From assembly GCF_031143425.1 (NCBI RefSeq), contig NC_090445.1, positions 818,932,817-818,996,816 of the forward strand: DNA of 64,000 nt. Direction: 5' to 3'. A model generated the notes under the pieces. That model was given only the letters and a program-made list of their open reading frames with translations. It did no database searches and had not been told where the DNA came from. How positions within the stretch are numbered: position 1 is the first letter of the stretch; each line of letters opens with the position of its first letter. This DNA is from Pleurodeles waltl (Eukaryota; Chordata; Amphibia; Caudata; Salamandridae). Of this stretch, positions 45,462-55,239 are shown in pieces. Position numbers and translations under genes: made by a program.

Positions 45462-46989
45462 TCATTTCCTGGCGGGGGTCTTGCCATCTTGTGCTGTCCT
45501 GTTCCCGGATCTCAGGGACCGCTTACGTGGTGGTTGTCCGTCTGCAGGGGGTGGGGTGCTGGTGTGGTGGTCCTGTGGCGGGGCATCCTGTCCACTAGCG
45601 CCGGCGGAGATGGTGGGCAGTTCATCGTCCATGCTAGTGTCAGGGGCCCCTTGGAGTGCCACGGTGTCCCTCATGGTGTTCTGTATGTCCTTCAGCACCC
45701 CTACGATGGTGCCCAGGGCAGAGCTGATGGTCCTGAGTTCCTCCCTGAACCCCAAATACTGTTCCTCCTGCAGGCGCTGGGTCTCCTGAAACTTGGCCAG
45801 GACCGCAGCCATCGTCTCCTGTGAGTGGTGGTATGCCCCCATGATGGAGGAGAGGGCCTAGTGGAGAGTGGGTTCCCTTGGCCTGTCCACGCCCTGTCGC
45901 ACAGCAGCCCTCCCAGTTCCCCTGTGTTCCTGGGCCTCCGTCCCCTGGACTGTGTGCCCACTATCACTGCCCCCAGGTCCCTGATTTTCTTGGGGTAGTG
46001 GGTTCTCCTGGGTTCCCTGTAGTGGTGGACAGACCGCTGATTGACGTGTCCTGGGTACGGAGGTATGGGCCCGCTGGGTGGGTGCTGTGCTGGTGTTACC
46101 AGAGGGTGGAAGGTCAGTGTTGGGCTGTGCCTGTGCAAGGGGAACCGACTGTCCCGAGGCCCACGATGGTCCGGGCTGGTCATCAGGATCCAGTAGGGCA
46201 GAGCTGCTATCGTCACTGTGGGCCTCTTCTGTGGGTGGAGTGGAGTTGTCTGGACCCTCCGGTGTGGTGACGTTCCTTAGTGGTCCTGCAGGGACATAAG
46301 ATCATGATTATTGCATGTGTGTGTGTAATGGTGTGCAATGGGAGGGTGGGTGTGTACCCCAGTGCAAGCATTCCTTTGTGGGGGTTTGTGTGATGATGGT
46401 TAGGGGGTTGTTCTGGGTATGTGCAGTGAGCATGCTTTGGTGAGGGATGACCATGCTTAGTTGTGTCATGCAGGGCCTGGTGTTGGGATGGGTGGTTTGT
46501 GTTATTGGTACATTAGTGAGGAGTTGTAGTGATAGGGGAGGGGGTGAGGGTGGGGGTGTGTGATAGCATGCAGGTAGGGTGGGGGATATGATAGTTAAGA
46601 TTTGACTTACCAGTGTCCATTCCTCCACCGACTCCTCCGAGGCCCTCTGGATGCATGATGGTCAAGGCTTGCTCCTCCCATGTTGTTATTTGTGGGGGAG
46701 GAGGTGGGGGTCTGCCGCCAGTCTGCTGAACCGCAATGTTGTGCCTGGAGACCACAGAACGCACCTTCCCCCGTAGGTCGTTCCACCTCTTCCTGATGTC
46801 CTCCCGATTTCTTGGATGCTGTCCCACTGTGTTGACCCTGTCGACTATTCTAGGCCATAGCTCCATCTTCCTGGCTATGGATGTGTGCTGCACCTGTGAG
46901 CCAAATAGCTGTGGCTCTACCCGTAGGATTTCCTCCACCATGACCCTGAGCTCCTCCTCGGAAAACCGGGGGTGTCTTTGGCGTGACAT
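45462..46989 (-). pseudogene. Harbinger Myb/SANT-like gene B, two exons, one nonsense codon
   Basis: Exon 1 is 46989-46611 (donor GTAAGTCA) and exon 2 is 46285-45462 (acceptor CCTGCAG), phase 1 at the junction, 401 codons in total. Exon 1 encodes a trihelix-like Myb/SANT domain (FSEEELRVMVEEILRVEPQL, KMELWPRIVDRVNTVGQHPR, IRKRWNDLRGKVRSVV), then QQTGG and a Pro run. Exon 2 encodes an acidic, Ser/Pro/Gln-rich linker, then a helical stretch (QETMAAVLAKFQETQRLQEE, LRTISSALGTIVGVLKDI), then a basic tail (RKRSLRSGNRTAQDGK). A single in-frame TAG at 45860-45858 separates linker and helix. The layout equals that of the 10451-8010 gene. It is probably the DNA-end-binding partner of the transposase. 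Confidence 0.8.
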
Positions 46990-47583
46990 GGGGTGGTGTG
47001 GGTGATGTGTGGGGTGGTGTCAGTGTTGATGTGTGTGGTAATGTGTAGTGGTGTGTGGTGTATTGTGCGTGTAATGTTGTATGTGTGATGGTGTTGTGTG
47101 CCTCTGTGTGGTGGGGTTCTCAGTTGCTGTGCTCTCTGTCTCTCTGGCCTTCGGTTGTGAATTGTGGTCGTAGAGGTTTGTGGGTGATGTGGGTGATTGC
47201 TTTATATTGTGTTGAGTATGTGGGAGTGGTGTGTGTATGTGTATCAGGTGTATGTATTTGGAATTGTCCAATGTGGCGGTGTTTTGGAGATGTGTGTGTA
47301 TTTTGAGCACGGCGGTGTGTACCGCCAATGGAATACCGCGGTTGAAAGACCGCCGCGTGGATTCGTGGGTCGTGATAGCATGGGCGTGTTTCTGTTGCCG
47401 TGGAGGTTTTGTTTTCGCCAGTTTTCCACTGACCTTTGGTGTGGCGGACTTGTGTGGGTGTCTGAATTTCGGCGGATTTCGAGATGTGTGTCATAATAGC
47501 TGTGGCGGAATTCCGCGGAGGTGTATTGGTGGTCTTCTGCACGGCGGTAAGCACCTTTTACTGCCAATGTTGTAATGACCCCC
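46990..47583. promoter_or_regulatory. Harbinger right arm: promoter side of gene B and palindromic end
   Basis: No gene. The first 300 bp are a TGTG/GTGT-rich run. From 47310 the sequence is CpG-rich with repeated CGGCGGT, GCGGAATT and CCGCGG words in both orientations, like the left end (37460-37650). These are likely transposase/Myb binding sites, and gene B must start its transcript here. Confidence 0.5.
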
Positions 47584-47586
47584 TAT
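47584..47586. repeat. Harbinger target duplication TAT, right
   Basis: TAT directly after the GTAATGACCCCC end; repeated at 37441-37443. Confidence 0.7.
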
Positions 47587-48201
47587 GTCTTGGCCTCATT
47601 TATCTTATAACCCTTCACCCAGTCCTTGATAATAAAATCCTTTATTATTTGTAGGGCAATATTTATGTTGTCCTTGTAGAGGTTAAATACAGTGCCACAT
47701 TTCCTGCATATAATTTGATTTTGGCAACCCCTGGGACACGTGTGGAAACTTGTCTACTTTGATGCAAGGCTTGGGCCAATGGCTCTATACACAGAGCGAA
47801 TAATACCCTTGCTGAGTGCTCCGCTCCAACACTATTTCCTCTGCCTGTGAGCTGTTAATAGCCAATTTAACCCTTGCGCCTTGCTATAAGGTTCAAATTG
47901 ATCTCATGAGTTGTGATCGAAATTGGAACTTACCCATAATTTGGAATAAACACTTCCAGCTCATGAGGTCAAATGCCTTTTCTGTGTCCAATACGACAAT
48001 ACCTACTGGAATAGAGTCTTTTGACAGCAGATCAATAAATTTAGCCATGATCTGAGTTATTTGTGAACAAGCTTTAGTCTCTGATGAAACCAGTTTAGTC
48101 AGAAAAAATCAAGGTGGGGCCACAGTGCTGATCCGATAAACTAAGATTTTTATAAGTGATTTTATAATCTGTATTTAATAATAATGTCTCGATAAGACTT
48201 A
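47587..48201 (-). pseudogene. L1 ORF2 reverse transcriptase core, minus strand
   Basis: The minus strand encodes VGIVVLDTEKAFDLMSWKCL (first catalytic Asp region, about 48000-47940), VKLAINSSQAEEIVLE, CIEPLAQALHQSRQVSTRVP and IKLYAGNVALYL, where AGN replaces the catalytic ADD. Stops and frame changes are present. A MITE separates it from the upstream RT fragment (48765-49200), and the Harbinger element separates it from the C-terminal part (36400-37440). Confidence 0.85.
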
Positions 48202-48761
48202 TGGCCTCATTACGAGTCTGGCGGTGCAAGACTGCCAGACTCACGGTGACGGTTTTACCGCCTCACTCCAGGTGGTCCGATGGCCACATTACAACCCTGG
48301 CATTCAGACTGCCATGGGACCGTCATCACTGCCAGGAGTGTGGTTCCTGACAGGTTGACGGCGATCTGAGTTGTGCTCAGCGACAGCGGCGCTGAACTCA
48401 GTTCTGATGTGCTGATTATTCCGCCAGCCTGTTCATGGCAGTCACCCTGCCATGGGAAGGCTGGCGTAAAGCCAGTGCCGGGACCCCCCTGCCCAGCACT
48501 CTCAGAATGCAGACAGTGCGCATTCCGAGGGTGATGTAATGCTTCGGCATTCCCTCAGCTCTCTTAAGGGAGAAGAGACCAATACAGTAGCACTGTTCCT
48601 GCCAGGCTGACCGGCAGGTACATCGTAATACAATGTTCCTGCCGGTAAGCCCGGCGGGAACATCGTAATACGACTGGGGAGGAGGACACTGCATGACGGT
48701 GGCATTCTCCCTGCAGCATTGGCGGTCCCGTGCTGGGACTGCCAATGTCATAATGAGCCCC
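48202..48761. mobile_element. Harbinger MITE, 560 bp, TTA duplication, inserted in L1
   Basis: Ends TGGCCTCATTACGAGTCTGG (left) and, on the other strand, GGGGCTCATTATGACATTGG (right) are inverted repeats. TTA flanks both sides (48199-48201 and 48762-48764). The interior holds CGCC/GGCG palindromes and two copies each of CTGCCGG/CCGGCAG-type words. There is no coding capacity. Its ends resemble those of the 10.14-kb Harbinger element. Confidence 0.85.
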
Positions 48762-48764
48762 TTA

Positions 48765-49200
48765 GTGTCTGTTGCAGGTTTCACTTTTTAAGAATATTAA
48801 TCAAGACTCTCTAAAAAAAAGAGACCGGTACCCACCCTCCACTCAGGAGACTATTAAACAAGATATTCAGAGGTACTGAGAGTACTGCTAAAAAAGCCTT
48901 GTAAAACTTGGGGCACAGACTATCTTCTCCTGGGCCCTACCAGAGGTGTGCTGTCCTATTACCTCCAGTATTTCTCTCTATGAAATACATTTTGTTAGCT
49001 TTGCGGAGGTTCCAGATATCAAAAACGGCAAGTCAAGCATGGCACTATACGATACATGATCAGTCTTTAAATCTGTCATTGCAAGGATTATGCCTAATAT
49101 TTGGAGGACCTGAAAATATTTCTTGTAATAATTTTCCTTCCGCCCTGTAAATTGCAAAGGTGAAAACGTATTTGGCCATTTTATTGTTTGTGAACTTTCA
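48765..49200 (-). pseudogene. L1 ORF2 early reverse transcriptase, minus strand
   Basis: The minus strand reads CPKFYKAFLAVLSVPLNILF then NSLLSGGWVPVSFF, matching the L1 block 'PGPDGF...FYK.FW..L...L...FN...' at the start of the RT. It is directly continuous with 48201-47587 once the MITE is removed. Several stops upstream show decay. Confidence 0.7.
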
Positions 49201-51649
49201 GAACACAAAAAGTAAACATTATTTTGTTAGTCAGGTTTGGGTAGACCATGTTCGGTTTTTACAGCTTTTTATATCAGGTTTGAGCAGACAAAGGTTTAGA
49301 TTTTGTAGTTTGTCACTGACATCATTATGCTTTTTGCCTTAAGAGGAACAGACATCCCGCTGAGGCTCCTGAAGCATTGAAACCTAAAGGTGAAGAAAAT
49401 AGCATTCCTAACTTGGGGGACAAAAGAGTTACCCCCACTTCCTTCCGAAAAGGTTGCCTTTTAGGTGTCTCAAACGATCCACTGCCATTGTTCTTTCTAC
49501 AAATGTCTTATTTATTGGAACACCTTACATTGCCCCACGAGGCATGAGTAACTCTCCCACTTCTATATTTATAAAACAAAAAGCAAATCTGCAAATTCCA
49601 GAATACAACTACAAAACGAGCTGCGGATAAACCAATTACACTTGAAATGGGACAAGCGTCACTTCTTGCATTTGACAAACTTATTCTATGAGCAGCATCA
49701 CAAAAGGTGAGCACTAGAAGTGCTAAGTTAAGACTCACAAGGCCAGGTCACAAAATGTTTTTAATTGGTGCTATTTCATGTCCATGGTGCTAAGTTAAAG
49801 CAGTGCTTGCTGGAACATTATTAAGAACTGTATTTTGAAAACAGGCCTTTAGAGGTGGTAATGCATAACACAAAAGTTTGTGTGCATTTATTGTGTGGCA
49901 TTTTGTTGTGGTGGTGATGTGTTCTGTGGTTTAAACCAAAACAGCATGCAGGCCACTCACAGGGGGACTGATGTGTGTCTGTCTGCACCTGAGCAAGGAA
50001 TCAGTTGCTGTCTGGATTCCTTTGGAGTCTAACAGAAAATCTAAACAGCTTTCCGGTTCCTCAGTGATGCACAGACCTGTGTGGATCTGATCCCCAGCAA
50101 GGAGCCAGGTGCAGTTGAACTCTTTACTATCATATGAAAACACCCAAAAGGCATTTGGCTCCTTTTGCGGGGTTCAAAGATATATATATCTGTGCCCCAG
50201 AATGGAGCCAGATTTTATTTGGCAAAATAAAATCCAAATGGTATCTGACTTCTTCATGGGGTACAGACAGACAGCTCCTTTGTCTGCAAATGCTTCTCAT
50301 GGACAAAGATGCACTGGGAGACAAAGGTGTTGTGTGAAACTGACTTTCTAATGCGTTTTTAAAGTTTTAAAGTACTTTATGAATATCCCTAATATGCTAA
50401 AATGATGTAAGAGGTGCTCCAGAAAATTATGCAGAGAGAGTGATAAGTGACAGTAGTGCAGAGGTGTGCTAGTGTTTCTTAAGAAGAACAACATTCTAAA
50501 GCTTTGTTGACAAACTAGTTTAATGATGCAACACAAAGGACTCAAGATTTGAGTTTAGTTTTATGATAGTACAATACATGTCTAGTCATAAATTTGTTTG
50601 TCAACGTTTCAACCCATCTAGCAGTTCAAGTATGGGTCTTCATCAGTATAAAGGAAAAACAACCTAATAGGAAGTCATTGAGAGAAACAGACCATTACCT
50701 CCCAGAGGTCAAGAAATCAAGCTTAGACAGGGCGGGGTTGCACATCAAGCTGCTGCAGTTCTGTGTCTCATCATATCCCTTCCATATAAAAGTTATACTA
50801 GATGCATTTATCAGGAAAAATAGTGTGTAACCATTAATAAGACATCTTCCTCAAACAAGGGGGAATTATTTCATATGCATGGCATTGTTACCTTGATAAC
50901 CCACTTCATAATAAAGTATAATCATAGAACTAATCTCGGGAGCAAATCCAAACACCTTATAAAGTTGATTTTGATTTAATTCTTCTTTTTTGTGTGTTTC
51001 AAACCAAAACAGACAAATAAAAACATCTCACATATGAACCATTTTCAATCAAAGTTAAAAGAAAAAGATTATAATACAATAATTGACTTTAAATACGTCT
51101 TCACAGGTAAATCAAGCATAGAAAACTTTAAAATGTTAAACAATAGGACAAACAGTTGAAAAGCAGATCAAGTTGCATATCTACGTGTGGCAAGCAGGGC
51201 ACATCTAATATAGTTCAATAGTGCATATCATATTTCGGTGGAGCCAAGTTGCTGTATATAGGCTAAAGCTGGCAGATGATGTCTAAAATTCACAACCTTA
51301 AAAACGGGAAGTAAAAAAATTCAATGTAAAGCTTTGTAAATAGTACAAAATAACATGAAATGCACCATACTTTGCGGAGATGAATCATCACAGAGACATT
51401 TGGAAAGGGACTCAAACCAACATCTCTGTTTAGGAAAGGCACAAAAAAGGTGAATGGTGCTCAGAGTAAACCTGACAGTTGTGCATTAACGCATGGTATG
51501 CCTTCTGCCCCACAGTTGGAGTCAGATTAGAATGGGCAGTTACCGTTTGAAATTGTAAGACTTTTTTGCATGGACGTTGGATGAGTGGTCAGTAAAGAGA
51601 GTTTTAACACATTTTTTAGACAGAGCAGTGATTGTTAAAGGGTTAGTGT
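49201..51649. other. No gene recognised; possible LINE 3' region
   Basis: AT-rich sequence without recognisable proteins. The part next to 51650 may be the 3' untranslated region of the minus-strand LINE to its right. Confidence 0.35.
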
Positions 51650-53392
51650 AAAGGTCAGTAGTACCTAATTGCTAAAATGTCTGCTTAATATATTTCAGCC
51701 ACGGAATCTCACCTACTCCATCAAAGCTAAACAGTCTTTTCCAACACGTCTAGTAAAAGCTGCTTTGGGAGATACCCGTATCTTAAGCAATAACAATAAT
51801 GGTGCAAGCTGGGCAGCAACAGAAAAGTCTTTTAAACGGAGTTGCATATGGCCTATAAACGTGGATACCAAATTCGGAATTGCTAAAATGCGATTTACCA
51901 ATCTAGAGCCAAGCCTGAATGAAAAACAGAAAATTGCTTCAAACACTCCCTGAAATTGTTGCACTTCAGCATTAATTAAATTGGCCCAATGAAAACAACT
52001 GTCAAAAGGTATGCCCAGATAATTAAAAATCACTACTCTGTGAATCTTGACTCCTCGAATCACATGACCCCTGGATTTGTGTTTTTAGGTCCAATCACTA
52101 TCATGAATGATTTGGAGAAGTTGATCCCTAGGTCAAGATCAAAAATAAACAAAGTAAAAGCCTCCAGGAGTTTTTGAAGCCCATTAACTGTTTGTGCCAG
52201 GAGAACCACATCATGCTCATATAAAAGGCCGGTGACCAATCTGGGGCATGTTCTTCCCTTTTTAACAAAATGTTGATCCATGCCATTAACATAAAGAAGA
52301 AATAAAAATGGCTCCAAAATGCCCCTCTATTAGATTGAATCAGAGCTGTACATTCCCCATTCTGACCACAGCATAATTTAATTAAAATGTTACAGTGCAA
52401 AGACTAAGTAGATCAACAAGTGCCAGCTCAGCTCCCATCGTATCCATCGTACGCCATAGCTTGGAACGATTGACATTATCTAAGGCACATGAGAGGTCCA
52501 TGAATGGTAAATGGAGGGCACCTCTCCTGGCTCTGACATATTTCCCAATGATGAGATATTGATTGAGACATTGCTCAACCGTACCTATCCTAGGATGGAA
52601 GCCATACTGGACTGGGGAAAGGATATTATATGATTTAGCCCAGGTTTCTAAATGGGAGAAGAGGACCCGCTCTGGAATCTTGGAAGTTGAGTCTAACAGT
52701 GAAATAGACCTGCTAGAGCTTGGATCAGAATTATTATTATTTTTTTTTAAATGGGGACAATGATTGCTTCCTCCCAGAAAGTAATATAGGACCATTTATT
52801 GAAGCACGTAAAATGTCCATGACAGTTCTGTATTTGTCTTAAAAAGGTCAATTTCGACTCTATCAGGGCCTAGTGCTTTGCTTGCCGGACTGTTTTTAAG
52901 GGCAGTAACCACTTCTTTTGGCTCTAAAGGAGAACTCAGTAAAGTGTCCAAAGATATATATCAATGATCATTTCCTGACTCCCTTTATTAAAAATATTAG
53001 GGACATTTCATGAGTCAAAGATTTTAGAAAAGTGTGATACCCAGGCATCAGCAGTAATTAAACCTTCTAACTCTGGAACATTGTGATCTGTAAAAAAAGG
53101 ATGATTCACAACTTCCCAAAACCAAGTTTGGTCATTCAGTCTTGCCACCGCTTTCAACTCATCCCAAGCTTTTTTTTTGGATTTCTTCCTTTCTTATGGA
53201 GAGAGCTTCTTTATAGGACCCTCTAGCAAGTTTAATTAGTTCCTTATCCTCAGTGCCCTTATGAGATTACAGTGCACAACAGAACATGTGGTATAAAACC
53301 ATCTGTATACTTGAGGGATCTTCTTAGGTTTCCTAACCAACAGGGACTGGATACCTTTTGGCAAAGAGTGATAACTTTTAATAACCAAGGAT
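51650..53392 (-). pseudogene. Non-LTR retrotransposon RT, minus strand, degraded
   Basis: Going down the minus strand: KKKAWDELKAVARLNDQTWF and AWVSHFSKIFDS (pre-RT, 53180-53020), DPSSSRSISLLDSTSKIPER (52740-52680), ILSPVQYGFHPRIGTVEQCL, LHLPFMDLSCALDNVNRSKL (the Asp of 'FMDLSSAFD' kept), FLLYVNGMDQHF, LLYEHDVVLLAQTVNGLQKL (YEHD instead of YADD), GINFSKSFMIVIGPKN and FNYLGIPFD. Clade not assigned. Frames shift and the catalytic motif is lost. A DIRS element separates this from its endonuclease part at 58912-59400. Confidence 0.8.
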
Positions 53393-53600
53393 GAATAAAA
53401 AAAATTCTAGCTATCGCGTCAAGAATTTTCAATTCTATTAAGGACACGGAGGCGAGGATTATGCTTCTCTTCCTTTACTGACTTAAATACAGCAGCCAAA
53501 GAGTTAAACATGAAAAACTACAACTCCCATAAACATCTGTAGTCCAGGCTGCCCAATCCCAGGCTAGCCTCAGCTATAAGTGTCACCATTAAAACAACTC
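53393..53600. repeat. DIRS left terminal repeat
   Basis: Contains GATTATGCTTCTCTTCCTTT and CAGCCAAAGAGTTAAACATG, inverse copies of which lie at 58737-58900 with only a few differences over about 150 bp. The outermost part (GAATAAAA ... GTCAAGAATTTTCAATTCTA) is unique to this end and is complementary to the first half of the internal complementary region. Confidence 0.85.
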
Positions 53601-53879
53601 CTCCTCTTTCTTTGTGAAGACGAACCAAACTCCAGCTCTTCTAAAACCTGCAGCGGAACATGCCAACGAAAACCCTCCGATCATAGACATCTGGCGTCCG
53701 AGGAAAAAGGAACTCAATTGCCTTTAGTAACTGCACCTAAAGGAAACAGAACAAACCAGTAGTGGTCTTGGAAAGAACCAATAAACCTCAAGGGGGGGAA
53801 AAATATTTACATATGTCAAAGACATAATATGCAATTGACAATAATCATCACAGTTAATATTACAAGTTTGTATCGTTTA

Positions 53880-53990
53880 ACGGTGGGATAATCCTCACCT
53901 CGTGGCCTTAATAGAATTGAAAATTCTTGACCGCAATAGCTAGAATTAATTTTATTCTATGTCAGGAACGGAGGCTTCGGATTATGCTAG
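53880..53990. repeat. DIRS internal complementary region
   Basis: The first half (CCTTAATAGAATTGAAAATT ... CTAGAATTAATTTTATTC) is complementary to the outer left end at 53393-53463. The second half (TGTCAGGAACGGAGGCTTCG) is complementary to the outer right end at 58882-58910. In DIRS1 this region acts as a splint that joins the two cDNA ends into a circle, and the junction between halves marks the element ends. Confidence 0.85.
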
Positions 53991-53991
53991 T

Positions 53992-55215
53992 TTAAAGCTG
54001 ACTTACCATGGTAGATGCTATATCAACAATAGGTTTATGATAAAATACTTTAAACATATTGTCTGAAGACCAATCAGCCGCTGCCATAATATCTTCCAGT
54101 CTGGAACCCGCTCCAAAAGATTTGGAAGCCATGGCTCCCCGAATGGAGTGGGCCCCAAACATAGCGGTATCAATACCTGCTTCTCCCAACAACCACTTAA
54201 CCCATCTGGCCAAAGTGGCCGCTGAGACAGGACCGTAAGGTTTCTGCAAGGAAACCAATAATTGACCTCCCGAATCTCTGCGGGATTCTCTCGTACAGCT
54301 TTCATAAGCTTTCAAACATTGCACCACACACAATTTCTGATTATGCGGGAAAGCTGGATAGGAAATACATCTAGATGCAGTTTTAGTACGCTTGGAAATT
54401 GTGAAAGAAACTCCCGTAGGAGTAAATACTCTACCTGTCAAATCCAAGGCCTTAAAGTCAGAAACGAGTCTGCATGAGATAAGGCATAACAAAACCGTTA
54501 ATTTAGCGGACAATTGCTTGCGTGACAAATCGTCATTACATGGCCAAGCCCTAAGAAAATGAAGAACAATATTAACATCCCACAAAACTGAATATCGCGG
54601 TCCGGGGGGATTAACCATCCGAATACCCCGAAGGATCTTAGAAATCAATGGGTGCTCGTGAACCGGTGTGCCATCTACATGGGGATGGCCTGCCGAAATA
54701 GCAGACCTAAAGTTATTAACCGTCCTGTAAGCGAGCCCCTGCGTTGCTAACTCAGAAAGAAAATTAGCAATCATGGACATTTGGGCCCCCAAGGGATCAA
54801 TACTCCGTTCACTGCACCAAACCATCCATCTCTTCCAAGATGCCTCATATCGCTTATGGGTGGAAGGAGCCCAGAATTGGGACAAAAAGAACAAAGCTTC
54901 CCCTGAAACTCCTGGCACTTGCCAACGTCTCCTGAAAGTCTCCATGCCATAAGGCTCAGTTGATTCTGGATGAGGGTGCGGGGCCCCCACGGGATCCAGA
55001 AGGAGAGACGGGAACAATGGCAGAAGAACTGGCAAGGCACACGTTAGTGACATCGCTACCAGAAACCACGCTTGAGCTTTCCAAAGGGGTGTCACTAAAA
55101 TGATGTCGGCCAACTGCCTCTTTACTTGAGCAAGGACTCTCTGAATCATTGAAAAAGGGGGAAAAGCATAAAGGAGGTGTTGAGACCAATCTTGAAAAAA
55201 AGCGTCCGCTCCCAT
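53992..55215 (-). CDS. DIRS tyrosine recombinase, 407 aa, open
   Basis: This frame is free of stops. After a leader (GADAFFQDWSQHLLYAFPPF, which in DIRS overlaps the end of the RNase H region) comes the N-terminal core-binding domain (APSTHKRYEASWKRWMVWCS, MIANFLSELATQGLAYRTVN). The catalytic domain shows Arg249 in CLISCRLVSDFKALDL, His356 and Arg359 in GAHSIRGAMASK, Trp382 in AADWSS and the nucleophile Tyr392 in VFYHKP. All expected residues are present. The enzyme would integrate the circular cDNA by site-specific-like recombination. The ATG at 55215 was chosen as the first in the frame after the stop at about 55241. It is the best-preserved gene of this element. Confidence 0.9.
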   Translation of the reverse strand: MGADAFFQDWSQHLLYAFPPFSMIQRVLAQVKRQLADIILVTPLWKAQAWFLVAMSLTCALPVLLPLFPSLLLDPVGAPHPHPESTEPYGMETFRRRWQVPGVSGEALFFLSQFWAPSTHKRYEASWKRWMVWCSERSIDPLGAQMSMIANFLSELATQGLAYRTVNNFRSAISAGHPHVDGTPVHEHPLISKILRGIRMVNPPGPRYSVLWDVNIVLHFLRAWPCNDDLSRKQLSAKLTVLLCLISCRLVSDFKALDLTGRVFTPTGVSFTISKRTKTASRCISYPAFPHNQKLCVVQCLKAYESCTRESRRDSGGQLLVSLQKPYGPVSAATLARWVKWLLGEAGIDTAMFGAHSIRGAMASKSFGAGSRLEDIMAAADWSSDNMFKVFYHKPIVDIASTMVSQL

Positions 55216-55239
55216 TGCCAACGGATCCGGTCTCCAACT

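Larger units (their letters stand above)
37444..47583 (+). mobile_element. Complete PIF/Harbinger element, 10.14 kb, three genes
   Basis: Terminal inverted repeats GGTGGTCATTACAACCGGTG (left) and, on the other strand, GGGGGTCATTACAACATTGG (right) bound the element. TAT lies on both sides (37441-37443, 47584-47586), a 3-bp duplication as expected for this superfamily. From left to right it holds: GC-rich palindromic end; four tandem arrays (38303-41010); Myb/SANT gene A on the minus strand (43464-41334); a DDE transposase on the plus strand (44018-44977); Myb/SANT gene B on the minus strand (46989-45462); and a right end with CGG/CCG palindromes. Both flanks belong to one L1 ORF2. The transposase is broken. 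Confidence 0.9.
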
